A stretch of 64,000 nt of DNA. Origin: Metarhizium brunneum. Lineage: Eukaryota; Ascomycota; Sordariomycetes; Hypocreales; Clavicipitaceae. Of this stretch, positions 1 to 10,477 are shown piece by piece; the first letter of the stretch is position 1; each line of letters opens with the position of its first letter. Both the position numbers and the translations under genes were made by a program. The notes under the pieces were generated by a model. That model saw nothing but the letters and a program-made list of their open reading frames with translations. It was not told the DNA's origin and ran no database searches. The stretch spans positions 434,001 through 498,000 of the forward strand of contig NC_089426.1 in the NCBI RefSeq assembly GCF_013426205.1, written 5' to 3'.

Positions 1-1540
1 GCGTGATTTCTGCGTCGGAGATGCCCGAGGTGTGGCCCCAAAGACGGATGCCTGGCGAAATTGAGAGCGATGAAGCAGTCGAGGTGCAGAGGTGAAGAAC
101 TAATGTGTTGTCTGGCAAAGTGGCAAGTAGGTAAGGGTGACTGTAGCATAGCCGGATAGGGCCGTCTTCCTCAGGCTCCAGCGGTATTGGAGAGCGGGCC
201 CGTGAGTGGGAAGGTGAAGAGGACGGGGATGACGTTGCTGACCTGCGAGTTTGGGTTGGCAGTGTGTAGGCAACTCTCGAGGTAACAATATCTGGCGTCG
301 CCGATCCAGACGGCCTAATGTCCAGGTCCTGTATGCCAATAGACCATCCCCCGACGGCGTCAAAGGTGTATGCGATCGAGGCAATGACTGAAGTTGCCAT
401 GCGACGTACTGATAGGGCAAGCGGTGGCCGTGTGGTGTGAGACTTGAGCGAGGTGAGAAGACGCGGCTGGGTGAATCGGGAGCCCGGGGGAGGAACCGTC
501 TCTCCAGACTCAGCCACTGATGACCTGCGCACACCGCCCTCGGGTCCGATATCTGACTCTCGAGTTGAAGCTGTCCCGTCGTCCGGGTGCTCAAACGAAA
601 ACAGAGAAATAAATCCAAGCCTCGAAGCCGTAAATATGTACGGGTGTGCATACGCAATGGCGACTAATTCGCCAAAATAATTCTTTGCATGCTGGTACAG
701 TATACCAATCTTTCCAGTTTTGACGTCCAACTTCCAGATGGCAAAGGTGCCGTCTTCGAAGCCCACGGCCACATCTAGTCTCCCGGTATTAAGTAGCAAG
801 TCATCAACTGCCAAGCAGCTGGGCTGATTTGTCTCCTTATTGTTCCCAAGGTCTGCTTGTGCAATAAGTCGCCTAGTTTTGAGGTCCCACGCCCTCAAGC
901 CCGAGGTCCCATCCACGGTGACTGCCAGACCATCGACCACCTTGACCATGGTCTGCCATTCTGCCGCAGGGGTGTCTCGTTCGACACAACGGACCTGAAC
1001 TTCGTCGACGGCGCAGGCCCCCCGAGCCCAGTTGTGTCGCAACTTGTACTGCTTCTTCCAGTCTACGAGCTCCCCAGGACCAGTTGCCGCAGTTTCGTTG
1101 GGTCCACCGACAAAGCCGCCTCTTCGCCCCCATCCCCCGTCAGCCCAAATGGTCTTGCTGGTCGAGTATCGTAGCTTACTGGAGCTCCGGGTGGATCCTG
1201 TGCGGAAACCAGGGATCATATGAGCTCGGGGCAAGATGAATCGGCGGTAGTAGTGCGGTCGCCATAGTTGTGAATCAGACGTGATGCGGTTGAAGCGCCT
1301 GGACACGGGAGATACGCCAAGGAGCGTCTTTTCATCTAGAAAAGAGAGAATCCGGATGAGTAGCTCGTCGGATAGCGTTGATATAATATCACGGGTATGC
1401 AGCGAGCCTATAGTTCGAAGGCGCTTGGTTAGGGGCTGCGACGACGGTTGGTTCGGTTTCGCGTCAGAATTGGTCTGGGTGCAGCTATCGTCACGGTCTT
1501 CCGCCTCTCTATATTGGACGAGTTTGCGCTTGTTCGGCAT
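1..1540 (-). CDS. F-box protein with WD-like repeats, C-terminus beyond the window
   Basis: One uninterrupted reading frame runs from an ATG at 1540 (MPNKRKLVQY) to the left edge of the window, so the gene is 3'-truncated here. A clear F-box lies at about residues 54-100 (STLSDELLIRILSFLDE, then LLGVSPVSRRFNRI and QLWRPHYYRRF). Downstream segments resemble WD-type beta blades (GTSGLRAWDLKTRRLIAQ and VGFEDGTFAIWKLD). F-box proteins are substrate adaptors of SCF ubiquitin ligases: the F-box binds Skp1 and the C-terminal part recruits the target. The domain order, F-box then propeller-like repeats, fits this class. A basic N-terminal stretch (KLV...PLTKRLR) could be a nuclear signal. No intron is needed in the visible part. 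The target cannot be deduced. The start was chosen because it is the first ATG in frame and lies just upstream of the F-box. Confidence 0.8.
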   Translation of the reverse strand, partial: MPNKRKLVQYREAEDRDDSCTQTNSDAKPNQPSSQPLTKRLRTIGSLHTRDIISTLSDELLIRILSFLDEKTLLGVSPVSRRFNRITSDSQLWRPHYYRRFILPRAHMIPGFRTGSTRSSSKLRYSTSKTIWADGGWGRRGGFVGGPNETAATGPGELVDWKKQYKLRHNWARGACAVDEVQVRCVERDTPAAEWQTMVKVVDGLAVTVDGTSGLRAWDLKTRRLIAQADLGNNKETNQPSCLAVDDLLLNTGRLDVAVGFEDGTFAIWKLDVKTGKIGILYQHAKNYFGELVAIAYAHPYIFTASRLGFISLFSFEHPDDGTASTRESDIGPEGGVRRSSVAESGETVPPPGSRFTQPRLLTSLKSHTTRPPLALSVRRMATSVIASIAYTFDAVGGWSIGIQDLDIRPSGSATPDIVTSRVAYTLPTQTRRSATSSPSSSPSHSRARSPIPLEPEEDGPIRLCYSHPYLLATLPDNTLVLHLCTSTASSLSISPGIRLWGHTSGISDAEIT

Positions 1541-3612
1541 AGTCATTGTCGTAGGCAAAGCAACTCAACAGACGCCGCCAGCTCTCTATCTCGTAGTTAA
1601 ACAGTGAAGGCTCATTCGTGGCAGAGGAAAAAAGGATGTGCCATTCAGACGAGGGGGACGGCGTAGCTAGGTGCGGCGGCAAAACAGCAGCAGCTATTAG
1701 TCACCGGGAAAGAGAGTTGCCCGCCAGGAAGAGAGACAAGTCGAAGAGGCAGCCGGTCGGAATAAGACAAGACAAGACAAGGCAAGACAAGACACGACGA
1801 GACAAGAGGCCTAGAGGGCTGGTCTGAAAGCGCTCATATCGATACATCCGGGACGCGGCAGGACTGGGGATTTTATGGAGGATGTCGACAACAAGTCCAT
1901 GGTGGGGGGTTGGGTTGGGGTTCACCAGGGAGTGACGCGCCATTGGCTAGTGAGGGACGGAACAGTTAAAGGAAGGAAGGAGCTACCTCGTGGTGACTAC
2001 CGAAATAGGGCAGGAGCCAGTGAGCTGCAGCGCACGTCCTTGAAATGTTTGTAAAATGCTGCCACCGCCAAGTGCCGAGTTGTTCCTGGCCAGCTCTCTG
2101 CCTCTCATCCATTATCATGGCCTTTCCAGCTTTTCAAGCGTTTCCAGCTCTGCCCCTGGGTAGAACAGATGCAGCCCATGTCTCCGCATCACGCTCTCTG
2201 CCCCATTGATGCTCAAGATCCAAGGCAGCGACATGTCTCGGCCACCCCACAGTCCACGCAAGTCTTTTTCGACCCGTCTCCAAACTCAAACCATTCGCCC
2301 GTCAAATCAGTTCTAGCAGATGGACGCTCGGCCATGGGAGGCTCGCAAAGGACTATGCCAAACTAGGCATCGATTCATGGAATATGATAGATGCGGGCTT
2401 TACTCCTCTCAGTTCGACCTCCCCAAGCACAGATGCGGACTACCAAAAGAAACAATTGTGCGGTCGAGCATCAAGCGCGTCATCTAATCACATCCATTGC
2501 TATCAAAGTACGGAGTACTCTGTACCGAGTACATACTTAGTGCGGAGTGACTACGCTACTAGTGAGGTCCAAAAAGCAAGGGGCAACGAGCTGATTGTTT
2601 TGCTTTTTTGTGGCAGGCTGACTGTTGACCAATTGTAGGTGCAGGACCAGGATTGGTTTGTCTCCTCGAGGCCTGGACCCTTGTTTCCGCGACTGCTCCT
2701 GACGGTCGGTGTTAATTGACGACGAATTACCGAATCCCCTTCGGTCTCGAAGCTTTGCTGGGATGAATATACTAGTATTGAAAAAACGGTGAGCAATTCG
2801 TCGATAACGAGATGCTCCGAGTTGCCGCACAAGCCCCTGAACATGTTGACTTATCAATTGACGCTGTGATGGCTTGTGCTGTCTGGCAGAATATATTTGG
2901 CTGTCGAGAAGTATACACTAATATGCTGTCGTGTATTAGAGCAATGGGCGTGATAGCCAGGTACCTATTGGGGTCAAATGCCTTTTGCCTCCCACTGTAA
3001 CTGGGTAAATGCAGCAGATAACTTGATGATGCCTGTCCAGCACACTTGGCTGCCGTCGTGATGAATTTCGCATGTAATGACAGTGATAGAGACCGTGCTA
3101 CCCTTCCCATCAGCTCAACACCATACGTACATACTCATACGGGTCGTGGTCGATGTAGATGAAGAGCGCCATCTAACCACGCCGCATTCCCGGCCCAAAG
3201 AGATGTACCCCTGAACATGGAAAAACCACCAGACGACTCGGAAGAACAAAAAAGGCCGCGGATTTTCATGTCAACGGCGCAATTGGAGCGAGATCAGATG
3301 CTGCACTGGCCGCCGTTCTAGTCCCGCTCACCGGGCGCAAAAAGGAATAAGCTTTCACCCTGCGTCTTCAGCCGCCAACGGTTATTGCCGACTCAGATGC
3401 TTTGACTCGTCTTGCACCATCAGCTACATGTAGGCCATGAACAAACCTCGGCGCCTCACGCAAGCATCCTTCGCATCTTTGCACTCTTTTCGAACCCCCC
3501 CTTTCCCCACGTACCCAAGCAGCCGTGATTATTCTTATATCGTTAGAGTACGGTAGTAGTAGTACTCGGTATGCTCTCGGGAATCATTCTACATCCAGGT
3601 CTCGTCATCATA
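1541..3612. other. Intergenic region with (AAGAC)n tract and a TACGGAGTAC palindrome
   Basis: No gene can be supported here. About 230-260 bases upstream of the F-box start there is a pentanucleotide tract (AAGAC-type units, 1765-1806), probably in its promoter or 5' UTR. Near 2508-2535 a near-palindrome built from TACGGAGTAC/GAGTACTC is followed by more copies of the same short word. The right end holds the 3' flank of the Mcp1-like gene. Confidence 0.4.
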
Positions 3613-4704
3613 TCACATGCCCACGCTCGCAAACAGCCCATCATACACCTTTCCCACCCAGCCGTCCGCCAATCCCCCCCTTGCCACAACTCCTAGCCCC
3701 CCTATCGCCCACAAGGCCGCAAGCCCAGCAGCGACTCCGTGAACACTCAACCACTTCCTCCTCCGCTGTGTCCTCGTCTTCTTGTCCACGGCCACGCTCC
3801 CCCTGCCTCTCCAGCCCTCTGTCGACGGCGCCATGCCGAACCACCGTGCCAGCCCCCAGACCATGTGCCCGCTCGCCGTGGCCAACAGCCCGAGGTACGC
3901 GAGCCTCGACGTGACGGGGTGCCTGGCAAAGCCGTGCGCGACATACGCCAGCCCAATGTTGGAGCTGTCCCCCTCGACGGCGAGCGGCACCACCCTGTTC
4001 ATGAAGACGTGTGCCCCGTAGAATAGCGCCAGCGCATACCCAGACAAGGAAATGTACGTCAACGGCGGCCACAGGCGCACCGCGCCGCCGGCGCCCTTGC
4101 CCGACAGCGCCTCCCGCATCCTGTGCAGCGCGTACATGCCCGGCGTGCCGCCCCCGTAGCGCTCCATGTTCTGCCACCGCCGCAACAGGCGCAGGGCCAG
4201 GCCGGCGCCGACGTGCAGCACGACAGGGAGCGCGACGAGCACGGGCTCGGCAACGGACGTCTGGTAGATCTCGCGCGTCATGAGGAGGTATGTCTCGGAG
4301 CCGGCGACGGACCGCGTCACCGCGGGTATCAGGGACACGTTGGCGAGGTGGAGGGCCGTGAAGACGCCCGTTGCGTAGGACGAGTATCTCTGCACCCGCG
4401 TCACTGCTGTTCATGTCAGTCGTGCGGATGGGAGGACGGCGCGCTGCGAGGACGGACAGTAGTATATGGCGCTGCGGCCGCTGCTCAGGCCCAGATGGCT
4501 GGTTGTGCCGGCCGAGCCGCTGCGTATTGAGCTATCTCCGCCTTCGTTTTGTGATGTGGTGTCTTGGCCGGCGGGGAGGCTGCTCTGCTTGTCGGCGGCA
4601 GAGGGCGACGGCGAGTCCATGGGCGACGGGTCGAGCTGGAGGAGGGAGATGAGCGTCGCTTGGGAGTCTTTGTGGTGCAGGCTCTGCCCGCCTGGGGTGT
4701 CCAT
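3613..4704 (-). CDS. mcp1: Mcp1-like mitochondrial membrane protein (DUF1691 family)
   Basis: Two exons, 4704-4458 and 4403-3613, flank a 54-nt intron with donor GTCCGT and branch ACTGAC; the spliced protein is 345 aa. The junction reads SAIYY|LTRVQRYSSYATGVF, which restores the typical start of the fungal DUF1691 core. The N-terminal about 80 residues are polar (Ser/Pro/Gln rich). The core has several hydrophobic helices (VFTALHLANVSLIP, VLVALPVVLHVGAGLAL, YISLSGYALALFYGAHVF, LAYLGLLATASGHMVWGL, GVAAGLAALWAIGGLGVV) with conserved His residues inside helices. Known family biology: yeast Mcp1 is an outer mitochondrial membrane protein that suppresses loss of ERMES/Mdm10 and cooperates with Vps13 in lipid supply. 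Function here is by family. An ATG 39 nt upstream (4743) is an alternative start. Confidence 0.8.
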
Positions 4705-5032
4705 GGCTCTCGCGCGACGGTGTGGGAGCCCGCGCGGAAACACGTCGTCCTGCGGGTTGACGAGATGCGACTCGATGTTGTTTTTGGCAACGTGGAATCG
4801 GGCGCCGACTCTGATACCAGACAGAATAAGTTACATACTTGTAGCTGCCTGGGGAATCTGGCGTCTGGTTGCATGTGCGGCGCCAGTCGCGTGGTCACGC
4901 TAATTCCGGCACCTGTCAGTGGCTGCGGCCCCTGGAGCGGAGCCCACCTCAAGTCGATGCCTGCATGTGGTGCTCAGTGCTCCAACGCCCACTTCACCTC
5001 CCGACGTCCGTCTCCCATCTTCGCACCCCAAG

Positions 5033-5052
5033 CTCTCTCTCTCTCTCTCTCC
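5033..5052. repeat. (CT)n microsatellite in 5' UTR
   Basis: A run of CT dinucleotides sits about 40 nt upstream of the ATG of the C2H2 gene. Pyrimidine-rich leaders of this kind are common in fungal promoters. The whole 4705-5090 interval is the shared divergent promoter of the Mcp1-like and C2H2 genes. Confidence 0.7.
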
Positions 5053-5090
5053 CGACAAAGGCCGTGTCCAAGCAGCCTTCGTCGCCCGCC

Positions 5091-5626
5091 ATGCCTCCCG
5101 TACGTCAAGAGCCCGTCGCTGTCGCGATTTCCTGCCAAGCTGACCTTGCCCGCAGCGCCACCAGACCCTGCCCCCGGCGCAGACCTCGTCGGCGCGCGAG
5201 GCCCAGAAATCCTTCTACTGCAACCTCTGCTCCAAGGGCTACTCCCGCATGAACGACTACGAGGCCCATCTCTCGAGCTACGACCACTCCCACAAGCAGC
5301 GCCTCAAGGACATGAAGGCCATGGTGCGGGACCCCAACGCCGGCGCCCGCGCGAGGAAGGCCGAGGCCAAGGCCGAGGGCCTGGTGAGCATCAAGCTGCC
5401 CGGCCAGGAGGGCGGCTCGGGCAGTGCTGCCACGGGGGGCTTTAAAAAGGGCGGATTCAAAAAGACTGGGTTCAAGAGTGCCTTTGCGCCGGCCGACGGT
5501 GTCCAGAAGACGGTGCAGAGCGCGCCGAGCCCGCCCGTCAAGCCCGTCTTGAAAGACTCCCTGGTGGAGAGCGACACGGAGGACGAAGGGTACGAGGTCT
5601 ATGACCCACGGTATCCGACCGACTGA
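5091..5626 (+). CDS. Small C2H2 zinc-finger protein (ZNF804/GPATCH8-type finger)
   Basis: Exon 1 is only nine bases (ATG CCT CCC, 5091-5099). It is followed by a 56-nt intron (5100-5155, GTACGT...CTGACC...CGCAG) and exon 2 (5156-5626), giving 159 aa. The finger FYCNLCSKGYSR...HLSSYDHSH starts near residue 22. It has the C-x2-C...H-x5-H form followed by KQRLKDMKAM, the arrangement seen in the ZNF804/GPATCH8 type of C2H2 domain. The C-terminus has repeated GGFKKGGFKKTGFKS and an acidic end (ESDTEDEGYEVYD). Starting at the internal Met at 5249 would lose both zinc-binding cysteines, so the spliced start is preferred. Members are nuclear, RNA- or chromatin-linked proteins; the exact role is unknown. 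Confidence 0.8.
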
Positions 5627-5936
5627 TTCATATCTTCTCCTTCTCTCTCTCTCTTCTTTACGCCACGAGTATGACACAATGACAACGGTACAATTCGGTT
5701 TCCTAGCGTGCAACGCTCATGTTATTTTTGACTAGGAGATGGATTATATGCAAGGAGCAATCGGCCCGTGGGCCAACTTTCGCCAACCCGCCTCAGTACA
5801 CCACCGTCATAACTTGTGCCGAGCCAAACTCGACTTGGTATAGGTTCACATGCCATAACTCATAACTACGTGATGATCCCGATCTCAACCCCAAAACAGG
5901 AAAAAAAATTAAATAATCAACGCCAGGTAAAAGTCA

Positions 5937-8900
5937 TTACATGGGAGAGGTTTGTTGTGCCAGAGGTACCTGCGGAGATACTATCTGCTGCGGCTGTGCC
6001 GCTTGCTGCTGTTGCTGCTGCTGCATCCACCGATATGAATCGATATGCGATAGATCTTCCTCCAAGAGGCCCATCATATTGCGGTTCCCGGAGAACCAGT
6101 CCGCTATCTGCGCGGCCTGACCACTGAGTGGCGGTGGACCGCCGGCCGCGTTGGTATTTCCCATGGTCTGGTCCTCGGTGGGCATAAAGCCCAGCTGGCT
6201 GAGGTACATTTCGAACTCGTCGCCGATGGGGACCATGGTCTGGTCCTGCTGCTGTTGGGACTTGGCTTCCACGTAGAGGCCGGCCACGTCGCACATGACT
6301 TGGCATAGACGATAGAGCTTCTCAATCGTCTCCGAGGCGTCTCTTGCTTCGTCCAGAGAGTCGACGAATTCCTGGAGTAATCGGAGGTCATCCAGGGAGC
6401 CGGTTTCGATGACGTAACAAAAGAGGACAAAGAATGGCGCGAATGGGGTAAGGAGAAGGTTCCTAGGATCTGTATCAACATTGTGTATCATTAGTCATGA
6501 AGGGAATGGCCAAAAAACACGTACCAGTGGATGTAAATTGATCTGAAATAGCCGCCTATCGTAGACCTCTTGGTGCACTCTTGGTGCACCTTCATGGCTT
6601 TTCGAGCCGTGGCCAGGCACTCGTCGCAAAAGCGACTGACTGAGCCTTCAGGCGCGGGGATGACGCGGTATACCAGTGTCAAGGTGACCTGGAACTGAAC
6701 CTCGTCGCCTCGCAAGAACACGTCCACCAGATCAGATGAATTGACTGCCTTGAGGTAGGCGTACGTCTCGTTACGGGCCTTGTCGGCCTCGACTTCGAAT
6801 TTTCGGCACTCGCTGGCCAGGGCTCTTGCTCGTTCAACGAGATCTGCCGGTGGGCTTTTCAGGGCGCTCGGGCTATATAACTGCTCGTAGATTCGACTTT
6901 GCAGATAGCTCATCTTGATCCAGAGCGTCGGAATCGTTGACGAGTCTTCCTGCCCCAGACCATCAAACTCGAATACACGCGGGATATCAATGTCGCACTC
7001 ATGTATGACTGGGGCTCGACCAAGCCTGAGGCCTAGACCTTTGTCAAGAGTGTACACATGCCAAAAGAGTATCCGCTTTAACTTGGCTGTTGCTGGCGGG
7101 TCGAATTTGAGCGATTCCGAGCGATGAAATCCACCAGTCTGGCAGAGCTGAGCCGCCATGCAGGATAAATGCCACGCGACTGAAGGGCGGGATACATCCA
7201 CAGCATAGAGAGCCTGGGTTGAATATGTTAGCAAGACACCTCCATGGTCCATGATTGTTTGGGGGGTTACATACGCCTAGTAGTAATGCTTGAACATTTT
7301 CGACTCTTGTTGCCAGGAATAGGTGTGTATTCGCGAGAGCAGTCTCAAGGTTGGCTTGACTCTGACTCATATATGCGTGGTACTCGTCCCGTGCCATGGG
7401 GTCGGTAGCAAGTGAGTTTTGCTCCATGAAAAGGTTATAGAGCATGGCATTTACAATTATGAATGTGGCGTCAGAAAACTCCTCCGTTGCAAAATACACT
7501 CTGCGACACAGCCCGGTAAAGTCTGGCAGCCCGACGAGCGAACACATGATGGTGAACAGGGTTGGCGGAGCAGCTTGTGGAGTGTTAGTTTGCCTCGCTT
7601 GAAGTATACGGGGTGAGAAAAGAACCAAAAAAAAAGGGATGGTACCTTTGGCGTGCTTTAAAAGACTCACAACTGCCTGCATGGGCGGCATAGGGAGCTT
7701 TGAGATGCCACCTGGTGGCACAGGCTTCTGGAGAGGAAACCGGGGACCGTGACTTATTGATCGACGTTTTTGCATCTCAACCAATTGGCTAAGGTTATTC
7801 AAGCCGGCAGCCATCTTGGGATTTACTTCGCGGAGGGATGTTCTCTTGACGGCACTCTCGAGGAACTCGCTGGCAAAGGTGGTATGGGCAATCAAGCCCG
7901 TATCACCACCGTAGGCGGATTCATCGTCGCTGCTGTCAAAGTCGCCAGTTGAGGCAGCAGTTGGGATACTACTGCTACCGGTTTGTGGTGTGTTGCCTGC
8001 GGCCGTCGGGTCACCGTGAAACTGGATAGGTGCAGCTGGATTGGCGATATTCTTGAGGAGTACCTCGATATTGCCCAAGCGGCTTTCAATTTGATCAATC
8101 TTCTTCTCACTGTGGGTGAGGTACGACGGATGAGTCTCCAAGTCAGCAGTTTGTTCTTGCAACGTAGGAGCAAGATGAGGTGCTATTGCGAGTCTGGCAA
8201 ATTGTAGTTGCATGACGGCGTTTGCGAGACCAAGTCAAGTTGAGACGGTCATGACGCCGACAGCAATAAATAAATAAAGGGGGCTTGTGAGGGGTTGCTC
8301 GCGAACGAGGTGTATTGAGAAGGTTTGTGGGATATCAAGGCAGGCAGACTAACTATTGTGATGAAATGAGAACACGCTGTCGAGGTTCTTTCGGCCGCTG
8401 GCCGGCGCCTGTGGAGGTGCAAGATCGTTTGGCCGTGCGGCAATTTGAGCATGGCCAGTCCTTATCACAGCGAATCTATATACGGCCAAGATGAAGCTAC
8501 AGTCAGCGTCATGGATCATGAAGGGTGGAATGGGCGCAAGCCGCGCAAAGGCCAGACGTGGCCGGGGCCGGAGAGCAGGCCAGCCGCAGGGTGAGATGCG
8601 CAAAGAGGATGGTGAAGGCTCAAGGGTCAACTGGTACAAATGTATGTAGTGAAGGGCATGATTGAATGGTGATACAATGGAATGACGGCGCTCATTCCCC
8701 CATTGTCGGCCACCCTGGGGATGCAAGGTGGTACTATGACGTACCTTTCTTAATCGACATTGATCACACTGCGACGCGCAAAGACCTAGTGGTTAGCACA
8801 GATGCTCCGTGGACGAATTGGCAGCGATGAATATCAACCCAAGACACAATTATGCAGGCAAGAATAGGCGAGGACGGCGGCGACGGATCCGCGACACGGC

Positions 8901-9106
8901 GACACACAGCAGCACGGGTCCGAAGACGGCAGCAGATGGATGAAGGGTCCAGGGCATCTTGCGTCCTCTGCCGTACCTTGAGTGCAAACAGGACTCCGGG
9001 ATGCGGCTTGAATACAACTTACAGCTCGGCGGCCGCTGGGATCGTCGGCGGCCGCGGAGGCAACTCCTCCGTGAGACAGAGCCAGGCCCTGGGCCGAATT
9101 CTGCAT
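5937..9106 (-). CDS. Zn(II)2Cys6 transcription factor with fungal_trans domain
   Basis: Seven exons give 735 aa: 9106-9023, 8768-8745, 8475-8354, 8109-7646, 7573-7275, 7213-6525 and 6462-5937; the lengths sum to 2208 nt. The zinc cluster is at residues 29-55 with exact spacing C-x2-C-x6-C-x5-C-x2-C-x6-C (GRRACDQCRLRK, then IRCDKDWPCSNC). It is split by an intron after RLRK, and exon 2 is a 24-nt microexon coding eight residues. A coiled coil (KKIDQIESRLGNIEVLLKNI) follows, then the fungal-specific regulatory domain (AVDVSRPSVAWHLSCMAAQL, TLDKGLGLRLGRAP). The C-terminus is Gln-rich (MQQQQQQQAAQPQQ). The first three introns are long (about 244-269 nt) and the last three short (61-72 nt). It is a nuclear DNA-binding regulator. 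Targets are not visible, but it is divergent from the ABC transporter, a plausible target. Confidence 0.88.
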
Positions 9107-10477
9107 GGCCCTTCTTTTGCAGGTTTGTCTTGGGGTGGAAAGCGACGGAGGGGCGGCAGCTGGAGGTGAATAAAGTGCAGTTCCAGTTTCGCGGTCCAGC
9201 CCTACACCGAAGGCCTGCTGGAAACGATTACTGGTTGGCACTATCAAATCAGAGCTTTTGGACGGGTTCAACGGATGTCGGTGTCAGATTCCATTGATTC
9301 CACCTAGGCGAAGGATTGGCGGGGGGTGCCACCAGACCGGCCACGGCCAACAGACCGGAGTTTATTGCGATGGCCACACGTCGACTTCCTCTGTCTGGGT
9401 CTTGGTGCGTCGGTGCAGGTAAATAACGGCCGAGTTTGCCTTCCGTCTTCAGCAGCGGGCCCGAGCAGAAAATGGCAAATGGAATGGCTAATGGCAGATG
9501 GCAAATGCAAGCCCTTTGGCTGGCGATGGAAAGTAAATTGTGGTGTACAAAGTCGACGGCTTCTTGGACGTGATTGGATTAAAGGCAAATCCCTTCGCCA
9601 TATGACCAATTCTGGTTGCTCGGGCCCCGCGGACGCCGCGGCAGCCGCAGAGGCTTCGTCCTGCCAAGCTGCGTGGCTCCTGCCTTATCCTGCCGTTGTC
9701 GACTGCGGCCGCAGACCGAACCATGCCAAATAGAGACAAGCTCGGAGCACTTGAGGGTTTGGCGGAACGCCAACCGCTTCGGCGTGACTTGATGCAACGC
9801 AAGGACCACGCGAATCTCGTCAATCGACTTGCCATCTCCCATGCGAAGCTTGTTGCTTTGTATGACATGTTGCGCTTCTGAGTCTTCCGGCCCGCTACTC
9901 CTGCCCTTGACCCAGACCCGAGCATGACGGGTATCGCACGGCCAGACCCCCTGCCTGAGCTCGGCGGACTGGCGACTGACTTGACCAGGATGTGGCCGAC
10001 TCATTGACGACAATCAGAGAACTTTAGAATATTCGGCACAGAGGACATGCGGGCCGGGCCAATTCATGTGGCGGATTCTGACTAGGCCAACTATTTCCTA
10101 CTACGCCAGCAATTGCCTTTCCTGCTCCACCATGCCGACGACGCAAATCTTGTCTGATCCCGCTTCCTTGTATAATAAACAAATCTCCCTCCTTGACATG
10201 GCCTAGAGATCGGCGAGTCGTTCTGCACCACGGGCCTCCAATCAGCTTGACGGTGGCCGTCTTTCTCCTCAAGCTACGCAAGCCTGGCCATTACACAACA
10301 TTTCTGGAAAGACACAGCCCACCCCGCAGCTGGTATATCGACTGTCGGAGCCGTCTCGGTCACGGAACAAAGGAGGAAATCTCCATGACGTGTTTGCCTC
10401 GAAGCCACCGAACTCGCCCTCTTCATACTAGTTTGAGATAAACTGTGTTACACCTGTCCTTGACCATATATCTACGC
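9107..10477. promoter_or_regulatory. Shared divergent promoter region, Zn2Cys6 regulator / ABC transporter
   Basis: These 1.37 kb separate the start codons of two divergently transcribed genes. No gene of its own can be supported; open frames here lack homology or splice logic. Several CGG/CCG words that could serve Zn2Cys6 factors are present (for example near 9040-9060 and 9340-9360), but such words are frequent in GC-rich DNA. Confidence 0.45.

Noticed and set aside
1765..1806. Pentanucleotide tract considered as telomere-like or CRISPR-like
   Set aside because: It is a simple microsatellite without spacers or telomere sequence; no CRISPR array exists in the window.
3641..4414. Long alternative frames overlapping the Mcp1-like gene on both strands
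   Set aside because: They are Arg/Ala-rich translations typical of shadow frames in GC-rich coding DNA.
5249..5626. C2H2 protein starting at the internal Met at 5249
   Set aside because: That start would drop both zinc-binding cysteines; the spliced start at 5091 restores the finger.
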